Positions 1 to 9,044 of a stretch of DNA of 64,000 bases are shown here, in pieces. The notes beneath the pieces were generated by a model that was not told where the DNA came from, made no database searches, and saw nothing but the letters and a program-made list of their open reading frames with translations. This DNA comes from Afipia sp. (lineage in GTDB: Bacteria > Pseudomonadota > Alphaproteobacteria > Rhizobiales > Xanthobacteraceae), in the NCBI GenBank assembly GCA_024707075.1, contig JANQAK010000004.1, positions 1-64,000 on the forward strand, in the 5' to 3' direction. A program made the position numbers and the translations under genes. The stretch's first letter is position 1. Each line of letters opens with the position of its first letter.

Positions 1-1855
1 TGTCGTTCATGCCGATCTTCACTCTGGAATCGCAGGAAGGCCGGATGTTCAGCCCGCTGGCTTTCACCAAGACTTTGCGATGGCGGCGGCGGCGTTGCTG
101 TCGGTGACGCTGGTGCCGGCGCTGATGATCATTTTCGTGCGCGGCAGAATCGTTCCTGAGCACAAGAACCCGATCAACCGATTCCTGATCTGGATCTACC
201 GGCCGGTGATCAAGGCCGTGATGCGCGCCAAGACCGTTGTCATCCTGCTGTCGCTCGCCGTGCTTGCGGTGACGATCTGGCCGGCGCGTCAGCTCGGCAC
301 CGAATTCATGCCCAACCTCAACGAAGGCACGCTGCTCTACATGCCCACCACGCTGCCGGGAATTTCGGTGACCAAAGCGGGTGAACTGTTGCAGATGCAG
401 GACAGGATTATCCGGTCGTTTCCGGAGGTGGCGTCGGTCTACGGCAAGGCTGGCCGCGCAGCAACTGCAACCGACCCGGCCCCGTCCGAGATGTTCGAGA
501 CTGTTGTCAATCTGAAACCCAAGGAGCAATGGCGGCCGGGCGTGACGATTGATGGCCTGATCGCAGAGATGGACAAGTCCCTGCAGTTTCCTGGTGTCTC
601 GAATGCCTGGACCATGCCGATCAAGGCGCGCATCGACATGTTGTCGACCGGCATCCGAACGCCGATCGGCGTCAAGGTGATCGGGACCGATCTGGTCGTG
701 ATTGACAAACTGGCGAAGCAGATCGAGCAGGTTCTGAAAGCCGTGCCCGGCACGTCGTCGGCCTACGCCGAGCGGGGCATCGGCGGGTACTATCTCGACG
801 TGACGCCAAACCGTGAGGCGTTGGCGCGCTACGGCATCATGGTCCAGGACGTTCAGGATGTGATTGCGACCGCCCTCGGTGGCCAGACGGTGACCACCAC
901 AGTTGAAGGTCGCCAACGCTTCAGTGTCAACATGCGCTACCCTCGGGACCTGCGGGAGAATCCACAGGCCATCGCCAACGACGTCCTGGTTCCGATGCCG
1001 GCCGGAGGTGCAGTACCGCTTGGGGAAGTCGCTAAGATCGAACCGGCGCGAGGGCCGACATCGATCCGCACCGAGAACGGGCAGTTGGCCACCTATATCT
1101 ACGTCGACATCCGCGACCGCGATCTCGGCGGCTATGTTGCCGACGCGCAGCAAGCGGTGCAGGCCAGCATTCAGTTTCCGGCGGGATACTATGTGGTCTG
1201 GAGCGGCCAGTACGAATACCTCGAGCGCGCAACAGCGCGCCTGAAGATCGTGGTGCCGGTGACGCTGCTGATCATCTTTCTGCTGCTGTACCTCAACTTC
1301 CGTTCCATCACCGAGACCATGATCGTCATGCTGTCGCTGCCGTTCGCGCTGGTCGGCGGCATCTGGCTGATGTGGGCGCTGGGCTTCAATCTGTCGGTAG
1401 CCGTCGCGGTCGGTTTTATCGCGCTGGCCGGGGTCGCCGCAGAGACCGGCGTGGTGATGCTGATCTACCTCAATCAAGCGTTGGCGGAGGTCGAGACCGA
1501 ATGCGATGTCGAAGGCCGCATGCTGACGCGCGGTGATCTCTACGACGCCATCATGGAAGGTGCCGTGGAGCGCGTGCGCCCGAAAATGATGACCGTCGTG
1601 GCCATTATGGCGGGGCTGCTGCCGATCATGTGGAGCACTGGTACCGGCTCAGAGATCATGCAGCGCATCGCGGTGCCGATGATCGGCGGGATGATTTCGT
1701 CAACGCTGCTGACGCTGATCGTGATTCCGGCGATCTACGGATTGATCAAAGGCTTCCGTCTGCCGGCCAATGATCGTGGAAACGGTCATCTTCCATCGCC
1801 GACCATCGAGCCGGTCAAGGAAGACACGCGACTTGTTTCGGAGCCAGCCGAGTGA
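1..1855 (+). pseudogene. cusA: CusA/SilA-type Cu/Ag RND efflux pump, 3' part, with a 1-base frameshift
   Basis: Inner-membrane pump subunit of a heavy-metal RND system (CusCBA type) that exports monovalent copper or silver through a tripartite complex. The gene enters from the left edge. Bases 3-77 read in one frame as the end of the N-terminal half (motif FTKT), and bases 80-1855 read in another frame as the C-terminal half. Typical CusA elements are visible: NLNEGTLLYMP, SVYGKAGRAATATDPAP, the periplasmic docking and porter repeats, and a terminal block of membrane helices. The frame change lies in the ACTTTGCG context at about 72-78, where one T appears to be missing compared with the family reading FTKTFAM. 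It may be a decayed gene or a sequencing error. An apparent start codon at position 80 is only an internal Met. A Met-rich cytochrome c follows, which fits copper handling. Confidence 0.85.
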
Positions 1856-1928
1856 GGTGAACCATGATGATGTTGTCAGCAGCGGTACTCATCAAACATC
1901 TCCGCTCCGGCAATAGGGGAGGTCAGCA

Positions 1929-2639
1929 ATGAACAAGTCCATGATAACGGCGCTTGTGACAATCGCATTTTTGCCACCCGCACTCGCACAGCAAAGCGAT
2001 GGAGCGCGAGGCCAGCGCGATTTCCAGGCCTGCGCGCCATGCCACTCGCTGGAAGCTGATCGAAACATGACGGGGCCGAGTCTCGCCGGTCTTTGGAACC
2101 GAAAAGCCGGCACGCTGCCGAGCTTCAACCGCTATTCGCCGGCCCTGAAGTCGTCAGGAATTACCTGGAACGACACCACGCTCAACGAGTGGCTTCGGGA
2201 TCCGCAACACCTCATTCCTGGCAACACGATGTCGTTCCCCGGCGTAAAGGAAGCGGGACGGCGCGGCGATCTTCTGGCGTTTCTCAAGGAAGCGACCCAG
2301 CCCGGTCACGCTCCGCCATCGGCTGCGCAACGCGGCAACCAAATGGGCGGGATGATGGGCATGATGGGGGGCAGCCCAGTCCCAAACCTCAAAAAGATCG
2401 GGCCTGACGAACGGGTCCAGACGATCACGCATTGCCGGGATACCTACCGGGTGACGACCGCGGACGGGAAGACGCGCGATTTCTGGGAGCGAAATCTGAG
2501 GTTCAAGACCGACGTAAGCGAAGATGGACCACAGAAAGGCGCTCCGGCGATCGTGGCAGCGGGCATGATGGGAGACCGGGCCGACGTGATCTTCGCGGCA
2601 CCCGAAGAAATCAGCGGAACCATCTCACCGCAATGTTGA
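1929..2639 (+). CDS. exported class I cytochrome c with Met-rich C-terminal extension
   Basis: Periplasmic electron-transfer protein of 236 residues. An N-terminal signal peptide ends near ALA-QQ (residues 1-20). The haem-binding CAPCH motif is at residues 35-39 and a likely axial Met lies in NTMSF, giving a complete small class I cytochrome in the first ~125 residues. The rest is unusual: a Gly/Met run (GGMMGMMGG) followed by a ~70-residue tail with a single Cys near HCRDTY and a C-terminal Cys. The Met-rich stretch could bind Cu(I), which would fit its place 73 bases after the CusA-type pump. A GGAGG ribosome site precedes the ATG. The cytochrome assignment is firm from the motif; the metal role of the tail is inference. 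Confidence 0.85.
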   Translation: MNKSMITALVTIAFLPPALAQQSDGARGQRDFQACAPCHSLEADRNMTGPSLAGLWNRKAGTLPSFNRYSPALKSSGITWNDTTLNEWLRDPQHLIPGNTMSFPGVKEAGRRGDLLAFLKEATQPGHAPPSAAQRGNQMGGMMGMMGGSPVPNLKKIGPDERVQTITHCRDTYRVTTADGKTRDFWERNLRFKTDVSEDGPQKGAPAIVAAGMMGDRADVIFAAPEEISGTISPQC

Positions 2640-2759
2640 TCGGCGCCAAGCCCATCAATCCACGACGGTAGGACAACAGGTCAACGATTTTTCGATCTAT
2701 AGCACCGCCGACTGTAACCAAATGGGCCGGATCAGCGAACTCATAGAGATAATGCAAGC

Positions 2760-3317
2760 ATGACGACCCACGAAATCGAACTCAAGGCACTGATGCTTGC
2801 CAGCCTGGATGGCGACGCGGCCTCGCATCGCGCGCTGCTCGAGCAATTGAGTCGCCGTTTGCGCGCGTACTACAAGGGTAAGCTTGCGAGGATCGGGAGG
2901 GGCGCAGCAGAGGCGGAAGACCTGGTTCAGGAGGCCGTATTGGCGATCCACTTCAAGCGGCATACCTACGATCCCGCTGAACCTTTGACGCCTTGGGTCC
3001 ATGCCATCGCGCGCTACAAGCTGGTCGATTTCCTACGCCGGACCCGCACGTCGCTTGCTGATGTACCGATCGACGAGGCTGACCACATCATGGCGCATGA
3101 CGACAATGTCGGTGCCGAGAGTACATATGACGTCAGGCGGCTCATGGAGCGGCTGCCGAAAAGCATGCGATGCTCCATCGAGGCTGTAAAACTGGACGGA
3201 CAGAGCATAGCTGAAGCGGCAGACCGATGCGGCATCTCGGAATCGGCCGTGAAAGTGAACATTCACCGTGGGCTCAAGGCACTGGCTGCCTTGATTGCCC
3301 GGGAAGCCGGAACATGA
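2760..3317 (+). CDS. ECF-family RNA polymerase sigma factor
   Basis: A 185-residue sigma-70 family protein with only regions 2 and 4. Region 2 (about residues 25-100) contains the AEDLVQEAVLAIH and TPWVHAIARYKLVDFLRR motifs. Region 4 (about 130-180) contains the helix-turn-helix QSIAEAADRCGISESAVKVNIHRGLKAL. It should direct polymerase to a small stress regulon. Its stop codon overlaps the start of the next gene (ATGA), a membrane protein of the NrsF/DUF1109 anti-sigma type, so the two form a regulatory pair. Lying between copper genes and cad genes, it may sense metal stress; that inducer is inferred, not shown. Confidence 0.9.
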   Translation: MTTHEIELKALMLASLDGDAASHRALLEQLSRRLRAYYKGKLARIGRGAAEAEDLVQEAVLAIHFKRHTYDPAEPLTPWVHAIARYKLVDFLRRTRTSLADVPIDEADHIMAHDDNVGAESTYDVRRLMERLPKSMRCSIEAVKLDGQSIAEAADRCGISESAVKVNIHRGLKALAALIAREAGT

Positions 3318-3955
3318 AGACAGACGACCTGGTTGCCATGCTGAGTACGAGCGTCGAGCCGGTCGATCGCCGGCTGGTCGTGCGGACGGTTTGCATTGCC
3401 GTTGCGGCCGCGTCTGTGTTCGCGCTCGGCATCATCCTGATCGGGGCGGGCATCCGGCCAGATCTGATGACAACCCGCGCCTTCACGTTCTTGTTGCTGA
3501 AGCTTGTGTTCACGGTTGTGATCGTCGGCGTGGCGTTGATCTATCTCACAAGGTTGGCGCGCCCAGGCGGGGAGCAAAAAACTCCTCCGATGATGGTTGC
3601 AATGCCGTTCATCGTGATTGTGTTGCTTGCCGCAATCAGCCTCGGATTCGCGCCGCGCTCGCATTGGGATGCAATGATCGTCGGGGATCAATGGCTTGAA
3701 TGCCTTCTCTCTATTCCGATTATCGCAATCGTGCCATTTGCCATTACCATTTGGGCCGTGCGAAAGGCCGCCCCCACGGACCTGGCCCGCACAGGTGCCA
3801 TCGCCGGCCTCATTTCTGGTGGCGTGAGTGCAATGGCTTACGCGCTTCATTGTACCGATGATTCATTGCCGTTTGTTGCGGTCTGGTACGGCGGCACGAT
3901 TGCGCTGTGCACGTTAGCAGGCGCAGCACTGGGACCGCGCCTATTGCGCTGGTAA
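3314..3955 (+). CDS. nrsF: NrsF/DUF1109-like membrane anti-sigma factor
   Basis: A 213-residue integral membrane protein with about six hydrophobic segments (near residues 23-45, 58-80, 95-115, 130-150, 160-180 and 185-208). The N-terminus MKTDDLVAMLS and the segment HCTDDSLPFVAVWYGG near the C-terminus match the DUF1109/NrsF family, which holds its partner ECF sigma factor at the membrane until the stress signal arrives. The conserved Cys/Asp motif (HCTDD) is the likely sensing element in this family. The ATG at 3314 overlaps the stop of the sigma gene, which decides the start and indicates translational coupling. An upstream in-frame start lies inside the sigma gene and is less likely. Confidence 0.8.
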   Translation: MKTDDLVAMLSTSVEPVDRRLVVRTVCIAVAAASVFALGIILIGAGIRPDLMTTRAFTFLLLKLVFTVVIVGVALIYLTRLARPGGEQKTPPMMVAMPFIVIVLLAAISLGFAPRSHWDAMIVGDQWLECLLSIPIIAIVPFAITIWAVRKAAPTDLARTGAIAGLISGGVSAMAYALHCTDDSLPFVAVWYGGTIALCTLAGAALGPRLLRW

Positions 3956-4069
3956 AGGACCTTTGTGCAGGCAGCTTCACGTCAGCGTGAGCCTGTAACC
4001 GGCAGACGATTGGCTCCGAACTCATTCTTAGAAGCGCACTTCACGCGCTTCCAACAATGGAGCCGGACA

Positions 4070-4336
4070 ATGTTAACGAAACACCTTCTCAAGATCGCAC
4101 TCTCGTTGCCGCTGGTGGCAGTAGCTGCAACGGCCCACGCAGGCTCGACAATCACGGACAAGAGCTACTGGCCAAATGAAGCGAGGCCTACCGTACGTAG
4201 TGTAACTGGCACCGCACAGCGCGAACCGCTGAGTGCGTTCGCATCCACCAGAATGACGCCACGTTTCCAGGTCGTGCCAATGGCTAACGAGGGTGGAAAT
4301 GGTCCCCGCTATCACGGCGGACCGAAGTTCCAGTGA
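4070..4336 (+). CDS. small exported protein of unknown function
   Basis: A predicted 88-residue protein. The first ~24 residues form a signal peptide (MLTKHLLKIALSLPLVAV, cleavage near AHA-G). The mature part is short, polar, free of Cys, and ends GGPKFQ. I chose the ATG at 4070 because it follows a GGAG site and gives a clean signal peptide; the frame is open further upstream to about 3965. No family was recognised. It follows the sigma/anti-sigma pair at a distance of ~115 bases and may belong to that regulon. Confidence 0.6.
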   Translation: MLTKHLLKIALSLPLVAVAATAHAGSTITDKSYWPNEARPTVRSVTGTAQREPLSAFASTRMTPRFQVVPMANEGGNGPRYHGGPKFQ

Positions 4337-4484
4337 TACCCGCACGAGCAAAATGATGCGTGCCGTTCAAGTCGCGCAACATCTTGATTCTATGCATGTG
4401 CGATCATGCTCATCGTTCCCAGTTCTGATTCAATTCTTAACTGGATCGGGAGTCGGTTTGGTCGCCTTGTTTGTGAATTGGAGG

Positions 4485-4949
4485 CTATTGAACCGCGCCC
4501 GACGGGCCCGAAGCAGCTCTTGGTGAATCGCTCCGGGCACGATGAGTTGGTGCGAGTGCCTCAATGATGCGGCAATCGGCGATCGTGCCGCGACCGCATT
4601 GGTTGATAATGCTGTCGAGTTCAGCTCTCAACGCCTTCAAATCCTCGATCTTACGGTCGACGTCGGCCAGATGCTCGCGTGCGATCACATCGACCGCTTC
4701 GCAGGAGTGACGTTTCTGGTCCGATAGACCAAGGAGTGTACGAACCTGGTCGAGGGTGAAGCCGAGATCGCGGGCCCGCCGAATGAAACTGAGCCGACCT
4801 AGGTGTTCGGGTGCATACGCCCGAAAATTGCCGCTCGTACGAAACGGGGCCGGTAGGAGGCCGATAAGTTCGTAATAGCGGATCGTCTCAACCTTCGTAT
4901 TGGTGGCCCGCGCGAGATCGCCGATCCTGAGCTTTTCTGTCCGCTGCAT
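4485..4949 (-). CDS. cadR: MerR-family metal sensor, CadR/PbrR-like
   Basis: A 154-residue MerR regulator. The N-terminal winged helix (residues 6-45) carries the IGDLARATNTKVETIRYYE helix-turn-helix, followed by the RRARDLGFTLDQV segment and the long dimerisation helix. Three cysteines stand where Cd/Pb/Zn sensors of this family place their ligands: C83 at the start of the dimer helix, and C118 and C126 in the C-terminal loop before IIEAL. The gene is divergent from the cadA-like ATPase. The 65-base gap contains a MerR-type dyad between a -35 and a -10 box with a 19-base spacer, so the protein should repress, and with metal activate, the ATPase promoter. Which metal is sensed (Cd, Pb or Zn) cannot be told from the sequence. 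Confidence 0.9.
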   Translation of the reverse strand: MQRTEKLRIGDLARATNTKVETIRYYELIGLLPAPFRTSGNFRAYAPEHLGRLSFIRRARDLGFTLDQVRTLLGLSDQKRHSCEAVDVIAREHLADVDRKIEDLKALRAELDSIINQCGRGTIADCRIIEALAPTHRARSDSPRAASGPSGAVQ

Positions 4950-4952
4950 CGC

Positions 4953-4985
4953 TTGACCCTCTAGTGACTACAGGGTCTATATAAC
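4953..4985 (+). promoter_or_regulatory. MerR-type promoter/operator of the cadA-like gene
   Basis: A TTGACC -35 box (4953-4958) and a TATATA -10 box (4978-4983) are separated by 19 bases, the over-long spacing typical of MerR-activated promoters. The spacer holds a 21-base dyad (4956-4976): ACCCT and TAGT on the left, ACTA and AGGGT on the right. Only three single positions break the symmetry. This is the classic CadR/PbrR/ZntR operator layout and lies between the divergent cadR-like and cadA-like genes. Confidence 0.85.
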
Positions 4986-5014
4986 TGTCACGTCGAAAAA
5001 ATCGAGGTGACACG

Positions 5015-7561
5015 ATGCCGGCACAGGTGGACCGAGACCAGCAGGATCAAGCGCAGGTCTCCCGTTTCAAGGTCAAAGGCCTTGATTGCCAAAATGAGGT
5101 TCGGGCTCTCAAGGCTGCGGTGGGTCCGTTGGTAGGCGGTGAAGAACGACTCTCTTTCGATACCAAAGCTGGTCGAATGGATGTGGCATCGCAATCCTTC
5201 GTCTCATCAGAGTCGATCAGGGAGGCGGTCGCGTCCACCGGCATGGTGGCGGAGCTGTGGTCCGATGACAGCCACACGCCTGCGATAAGTCAGACCCCGG
5301 CGAACACGCCGTGCACGAGCTGTGCGAGTGATGCGCTAACGTTGCCTGAACGTGTGGTTGTGTCCGAGCAGGTGGTGTTCAAGGTCCACGGAATGGACTG
5401 CGGCGACGAGGTGGCTGCCCTCAAGCGTGAGGTTGGCCCGATTGTCGGGGGCGAGGACAAGCTCGCATTCGATCTCGTGAATGGGCGTATGTCCGTTCTA
5501 GGCCGTGCGGACAGGTTGCCGGCCGAGCAGATCGAAAAGGCTGTGCTTCGAACGGGTATGACGGCCGAGCTGTGGCAAGAAGGGGCGACTTCAGACGCCA
5601 CAATCGCCGAAGAGCGCCGCCGTCGCACGCAAACTCTGCTCACCACTGCGAGCGGGATCCTTGCCGCGGCTGGTCTAGGGCTACACGCGGCCCTCGGCGG
5701 CGGCATCGCCGCTGCCATCGGCGCATCCGAAACGACCGGCGGCACACCTTTGCCGGCCATTGCGGCCTACGCTCTCTCGATCCTTTGTGCCGTTCGCTAC
5801 GTGGCTCCCAAAGCCATCCTATCGGCTCGACGCCTGCGACCCGACATGAACTTGCTCATGGTCGTGGCAGTGGCTGGTGCGATTGGCATCGGCGAGTGGT
5901 TTGAGGCGGCGACGGTTTCATTCTTCTTCGCACTGGCTTTGGCACTCGAGGCATGGAGTCTGGGGCGGGCGCGGCGGGCGGTTGCGGCACTTATGGAGCT
6001 GGCCCCGACGGTCGCTCGTGTTCGTCGCTCTGATGGGAACGAGACAGAAGTCCCGGCTGGTCAGGTTGAAGTCGGCGCACACATCGTCGTGCGTCCCGGT
6101 GACAAAATTCCACTCGACGGACGGGTCTTTGCCGGCGAAAGCGAGGTGAACCAAGCTCCAATCACGGGAGAAAGTGTCCCTGTGCCCGTCGAGCCCGGCA
6201 AGGAAGTTTTTGCTGGAACGATCAATGGTGAGGGCGCCCTTGAAATTCAAACGACCAAGGCCGCACAAGATACCACCCTCGCTCGCATCATCCGGATGGT
6301 CGGGACAGCCCAGAGTCGGCGAGCCCCCAGTGAACAATGGGTCGAGCGGTTCGCTCGAATTTATACGCCTGCGGTCATGGTACTCGCATTGGCGGTATTC
6401 TTGGTGCCGCCTCTCGTTTTCGGTGAGGCCTGGGAGCCGTGGTTCTATCGCGCGCTGGTGCTGCTTGTGATCGCTTGCCCCTGCGCGCTCGTCATCTCTA
6501 CCCCAGTGACGATTGTGGCAGCGCTTGCGGGCGCGGCTAAACAGGGTGTGCTGATTAAGGGCGGTGTGCACCTCGAAACTCCGGCCAAGCTGAAGGCGAT
6601 TGCCATGGACAAGACCGGCACCTTGACCGAGGGCCGGCCCAAGGTTGTCGAGCTCGTCCCGTTAGGCAACCGCACCGAAGCTCAGTTGCTGGAGTTCGCG
6701 GCCGCGCTGGAGGCGCGAAGCGAACATCCTCTCGCTCGTGCGGTTCTCGACGAAGCGAGAAAGCATGGCGTCAATGTTGTCCCTGCGGATTCCGTGCAGG
6801 CGGTGCGCGGCAAGGGCGTGATCGGCCGGATTGGCGATCGCGAGGCATGGCTTGGATCCCGGAGCTATTTGGAGGAGCGTGCAAAGACGGCGGCGGCGCC
6901 AGACGTCTCGCTTTCGGCAGATCGGATTGCGGGTGCCGGCCGCACCGTCGTCGCAGTGGGTGACCAAAATTCCGTGTGGGGCTTGATAGCAATCGCAGAT
7001 GCAGTCCGTCCGGAGGCGAAGCTAGTCGTGGCCGCGCTCCACGCGGCTGGAGTTGAACGCGTCGTCATGCTCACCGGCGACAATCGCGCGACGGCGGAAG
7101 TGATTGCCCGTGAAACCGGTGTGGATGAGGTTATGGCTGAGCTTCTTCCCGAAGACAAGGTCGCCGCCATTGAGCGGCTCGTCGGACAATTTCACAAGGC
7201 GGGTAGCGCCGTCGCGATGATCGGCGATGGGGTCAACGACGCGCCGGCAATGGCCCGCGCCGATCTCGGTATTGCGATGGGGGCGATCGGCTCCGATGCG
7301 GCGATCGAGACCGCAGACGTCGCTTTGATGTCGGACGATCTCTCGAAACTTCCCTGGTTGATCCAGCACTCGAAAGCAACGCTCGCGATCATTCGGCAAA
7401 ATATCGGATTCTCACTCGCGGTGAAGTTATTGTTCACGGGCTTGACGGTCGCGGGTTTCGCGTCGCTCTGGGGCGCCATCGCCGCCGATGTAGGCGCATC
7501 GCTCCTCGTCGTGCTGAACGGACTGCGTCTACTCACCCATGATCAGCCGCAGACGTCCTAG
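5015..7561 (+). CDS. cadA: P1B-2-type Zn/Cd/Pb-exporting P-type ATPase
   Basis: An 848-residue inner-membrane ATPase that pumps divalent soft metals out of the cytoplasm. It has two N-terminal HMA-like domains (about residues 15-80 and 118-185) whose metal motifs are altered: GLDCQNE at C25 and GMDCGDE at C129, with CxxE in place of CxxC. The core is complete: membrane CPC at 488-490, phosphorylation site DKTGT with D532, SEHPLARAV, and GDGVNDAPA near 740. The last membrane segment carries ADVGASLLVVLN, whose Asp is characteristic of the Zn/Cd/Pb subgroup. The ATG at 5015 follows a GAGGTGA site. Expression should be controlled by the divergent MerR regulator. ccdA and lspA genes follow in the same direction. 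Confidence 0.92.
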   Translation: MPAQVDRDQQDQAQVSRFKVKGLDCQNEVRALKAAVGPLVGGEERLSFDTKAGRMDVASQSFVSSESIREAVASTGMVAELWSDDSHTPAISQTPANTPCTSCASDALTLPERVVVSEQVVFKVHGMDCGDEVAALKREVGPIVGGEDKLAFDLVNGRMSVLGRADRLPAEQIEKAVLRTGMTAELWQEGATSDATIAEERRRRTQTLLTTASGILAAAGLGLHAALGGGIAAAIGASETTGGTPLPAIAAYALSILCAVRYVAPKAILSARRLRPDMNLLMVVAVAGAIGIGEWFEAATVSFFFALALALEAWSLGRARRAVAALMELAPTVARVRRSDGNETEVPAGQVEVGAHIVVRPGDKIPLDGRVFAGESEVNQAPITGESVPVPVEPGKEVFAGTINGEGALEIQTTKAAQDTTLARIIRMVGTAQSRRAPSEQWVERFARIYTPAVMVLALAVFLVPPLVFGEAWEPWFYRALVLLVIACPCALVISTPVTIVAALAGAAKQGVLIKGGVHLETPAKLKAIAMDKTGTLTEGRPKVVELVPLGNRTEAQLLEFAAALEARSEHPLARAVLDEARKHGVNVVPADSVQAVRGKGVIGRIGDREAWLGSRSYLEERAKTAAAPDVSLSADRIAGAGRTVVAVGDQNSVWGLIAIADAVRPEAKLVVAALHAAGVERVVMLTGDNRATAEVIARETGVDEVMAELLPEDKVAAIERLVGQFHKAGSAVAMIGDGVNDAPAMARADLGIAMGAIGSDAAIETADVALMSDDLSKLPWLIQHSKATLAIIRQNIGFSLAVKLLFTGLTVAGFASLWGAIAADVGASLLVVLNGLRLLTHDQPQTS

Positions 7562-7623
7562 TCGTTCCGACCAATGGCGCGTATCCGAGCTGGATCGATG
7601 CTAGTACGCGCGAGGAAACTCAT

Positions 7624-8352
7624 TTGGCTTTGATTTCCAATATCGGTCTTACCACCGCCTTCGCTGCCGGGGCTGTGTCGTTCCTCTCGCCTTGCGTCCT
7701 GCCACTGGTCCCAGGTTACGTGTCTTACGTTGCTGGTCAGTCGGTTGTCGGCTCCACTGCTGGCAAAGCGCGATTGCGGACCCTCGGCTTAAGCCTGTGT
7801 TTTGTACTCGGCTTTTCGACGGTGTTCGTGTTGCTTGGCTTGGGCGCAAACGCGCTGAGCATGCTCTTGAACGCCTACCGATGGGAGGTCAATCTCGCCA
7901 GCGGGTTACTGGTCATTATCTTCGGCCTGTTCACCGCAGGGCTTCTTCGCTTGCCATGGCTTCAGCGAGAGTTGCGATGGCATGGAAATCCGCCCGGGAG
8001 CGGACCGGTCGCTGCCTACTTTCTCGGAATGGCTTTCGCCTTTGGGTGGACGCCCTGCATCGGTCCGGTACTTGGCGCAGTTCTAGCCGTCTCGACGTCG
8101 TCGTCCAATCTGAATGGAGTTGCTCTCCTCGTCGCATATTCGCTAGGGCTCGGGCTGCCCTTTATTCTAGCGGCCCTTTTCATGGGCGGGTTTGTAGAAA
8201 GGCTGCGCACCTTCCGCCAAGCCGGTCGCGCGCTACAGCTCGCAGCCGGCGCCGTTATGATTGTGATGGGGATAGCCATGATCACTGGGCATCTCACAAT
8301 GTTCGCGATTTTTATGCTTGAGATGTTTCCGGCGCTCGGGACCATCGGATGA
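7624..8352 (+). CDS. ccdA: CcdA-type thiol transporter (cytochrome c biogenesis family)
   Basis: A 242-residue protein with six hydrophobic segments. The conserved Cys pair of the DsbD/CcdA family is visible in SFLSPCVLPLVPGY (segment 1) and FGWTPCIGPVLG (segment 4). Such proteins carry reducing power across the inner membrane for cytochrome c maturation or disulfide reduction. The start is a TTG at 7624, preceded by a GAGGAAA site; no ATG lies nearby. Its stop overlaps the lspA start (ATGA). Linkage to a metal ATPase and lspA is common in Cd/Pb islands. It may keep periplasmic thiols reduced under metal stress, but that role is inferred. Confidence 0.88.
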   Translation: MALISNIGLTTAFAAGAVSFLSPCVLPLVPGYVSYVAGQSVVGSTAGKARLRTLGLSLCFVLGFSTVFVLLGLGANALSMLLNAYRWEVNLASGLLVIIFGLFTAGLLRLPWLQRELRWHGNPPGSGPVAAYFLGMAFAFGWTPCIGPVLGAVLAVSTSSSNLNGVALLVAYSLGLGLPFILAALFMGGFVERLRTFRQAGRALQLAAGAVMIVMGIAMITGHLTMFAIFMLEMFPALGTIG

Positions 8353-8861
8353 GAACCGAACCGATTGCTGCGAGGCATGCGCCGATGCACGGACTGAGAC
8401 TCTTTGGACTGGGTCTGGCGTTGGCGTGGCTCCTCATCGATCAAGCAACGAAGTGGTGGATCCTCGAATACGCCATGAAGCCGCCCGAGGCGCTCCGCAT
8501 CGCGCCATTCTTTAACCTAGTGCTCGGCTGGAACAGGGGCGTCAGCTTCGGGTTGTGGGGTGGTCATGAGTTGCCACCTTGGACGCTCGCGCTTTTGTCG
8601 GGGAGTATCGCGACGAGCCTCCTTGTTTGGCTGTTCCGCACGGACAACCGTCTTGTGGCCACAGGCGTTGCCCTTATCGTTGGTGGCGCTTTTGGCAACG
8701 TTCTTGACCGCCTGCGCCACGGAGCCGTGACTGATTTTCTCGATTTTCACCTCTGGGGTTGGCATTGGCCAGCCTTCAATATGGCCGATGTTGGCGTGGT
8801 CTGTGGCGCAGCATTGCTGATCCTGGAGAGTTTTGTTCACCAACGCCGCGTGGCGGCATAG
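8349..8861 (+). CDS. lspA: lipoprotein signal peptidase II
   Basis: A 170-residue inner-membrane aspartyl protease with four membrane segments. Visible signatures are DQATKWW near residue 32, FFNLVLGWNRGVSFG, GNVLDRLRHGAVTDFLDF (first catalytic Asp) and FNMADVGVVCG (second catalytic Asp). It removes signal peptides from prolipoproteins. As an accessory copy next to a cadA-type ATPase it resembles the LspA-like partners found in Pb-resistance clusters. The ATG overlaps the ccdA stop codon, so the two are probably translated together. Confidence 0.92.
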   Translation: MRTEPIAARHAPMHGLRLFGLGLALAWLLIDQATKWWILEYAMKPPEALRIAPFFNLVLGWNRGVSFGLWGGHELPPWTLALLSGSIATSLLVWLFRTDNRLVATGVALIVGGAFGNVLDRLRHGAVTDFLDFHLWGWHWPAFNMADVGVVCGAALLILESFVHQRRVAA

Positions 8862-9044
8862 TTTTGCTAGAGGCAGATATGATGTGGGCCTGCTGATGAT
8901 TGCGCGCCGTGGATCACGTGCGAACCACACCCAGATCGGTAAAACTGATCGCCAGAAGCTACGGCAGAACGCAGGCGCAGCAAAACGGGATTTCAATAAG
9001 AAGTGCCCGGCCATAATAGTATTGCATTCCAAAGTTTGATATTC

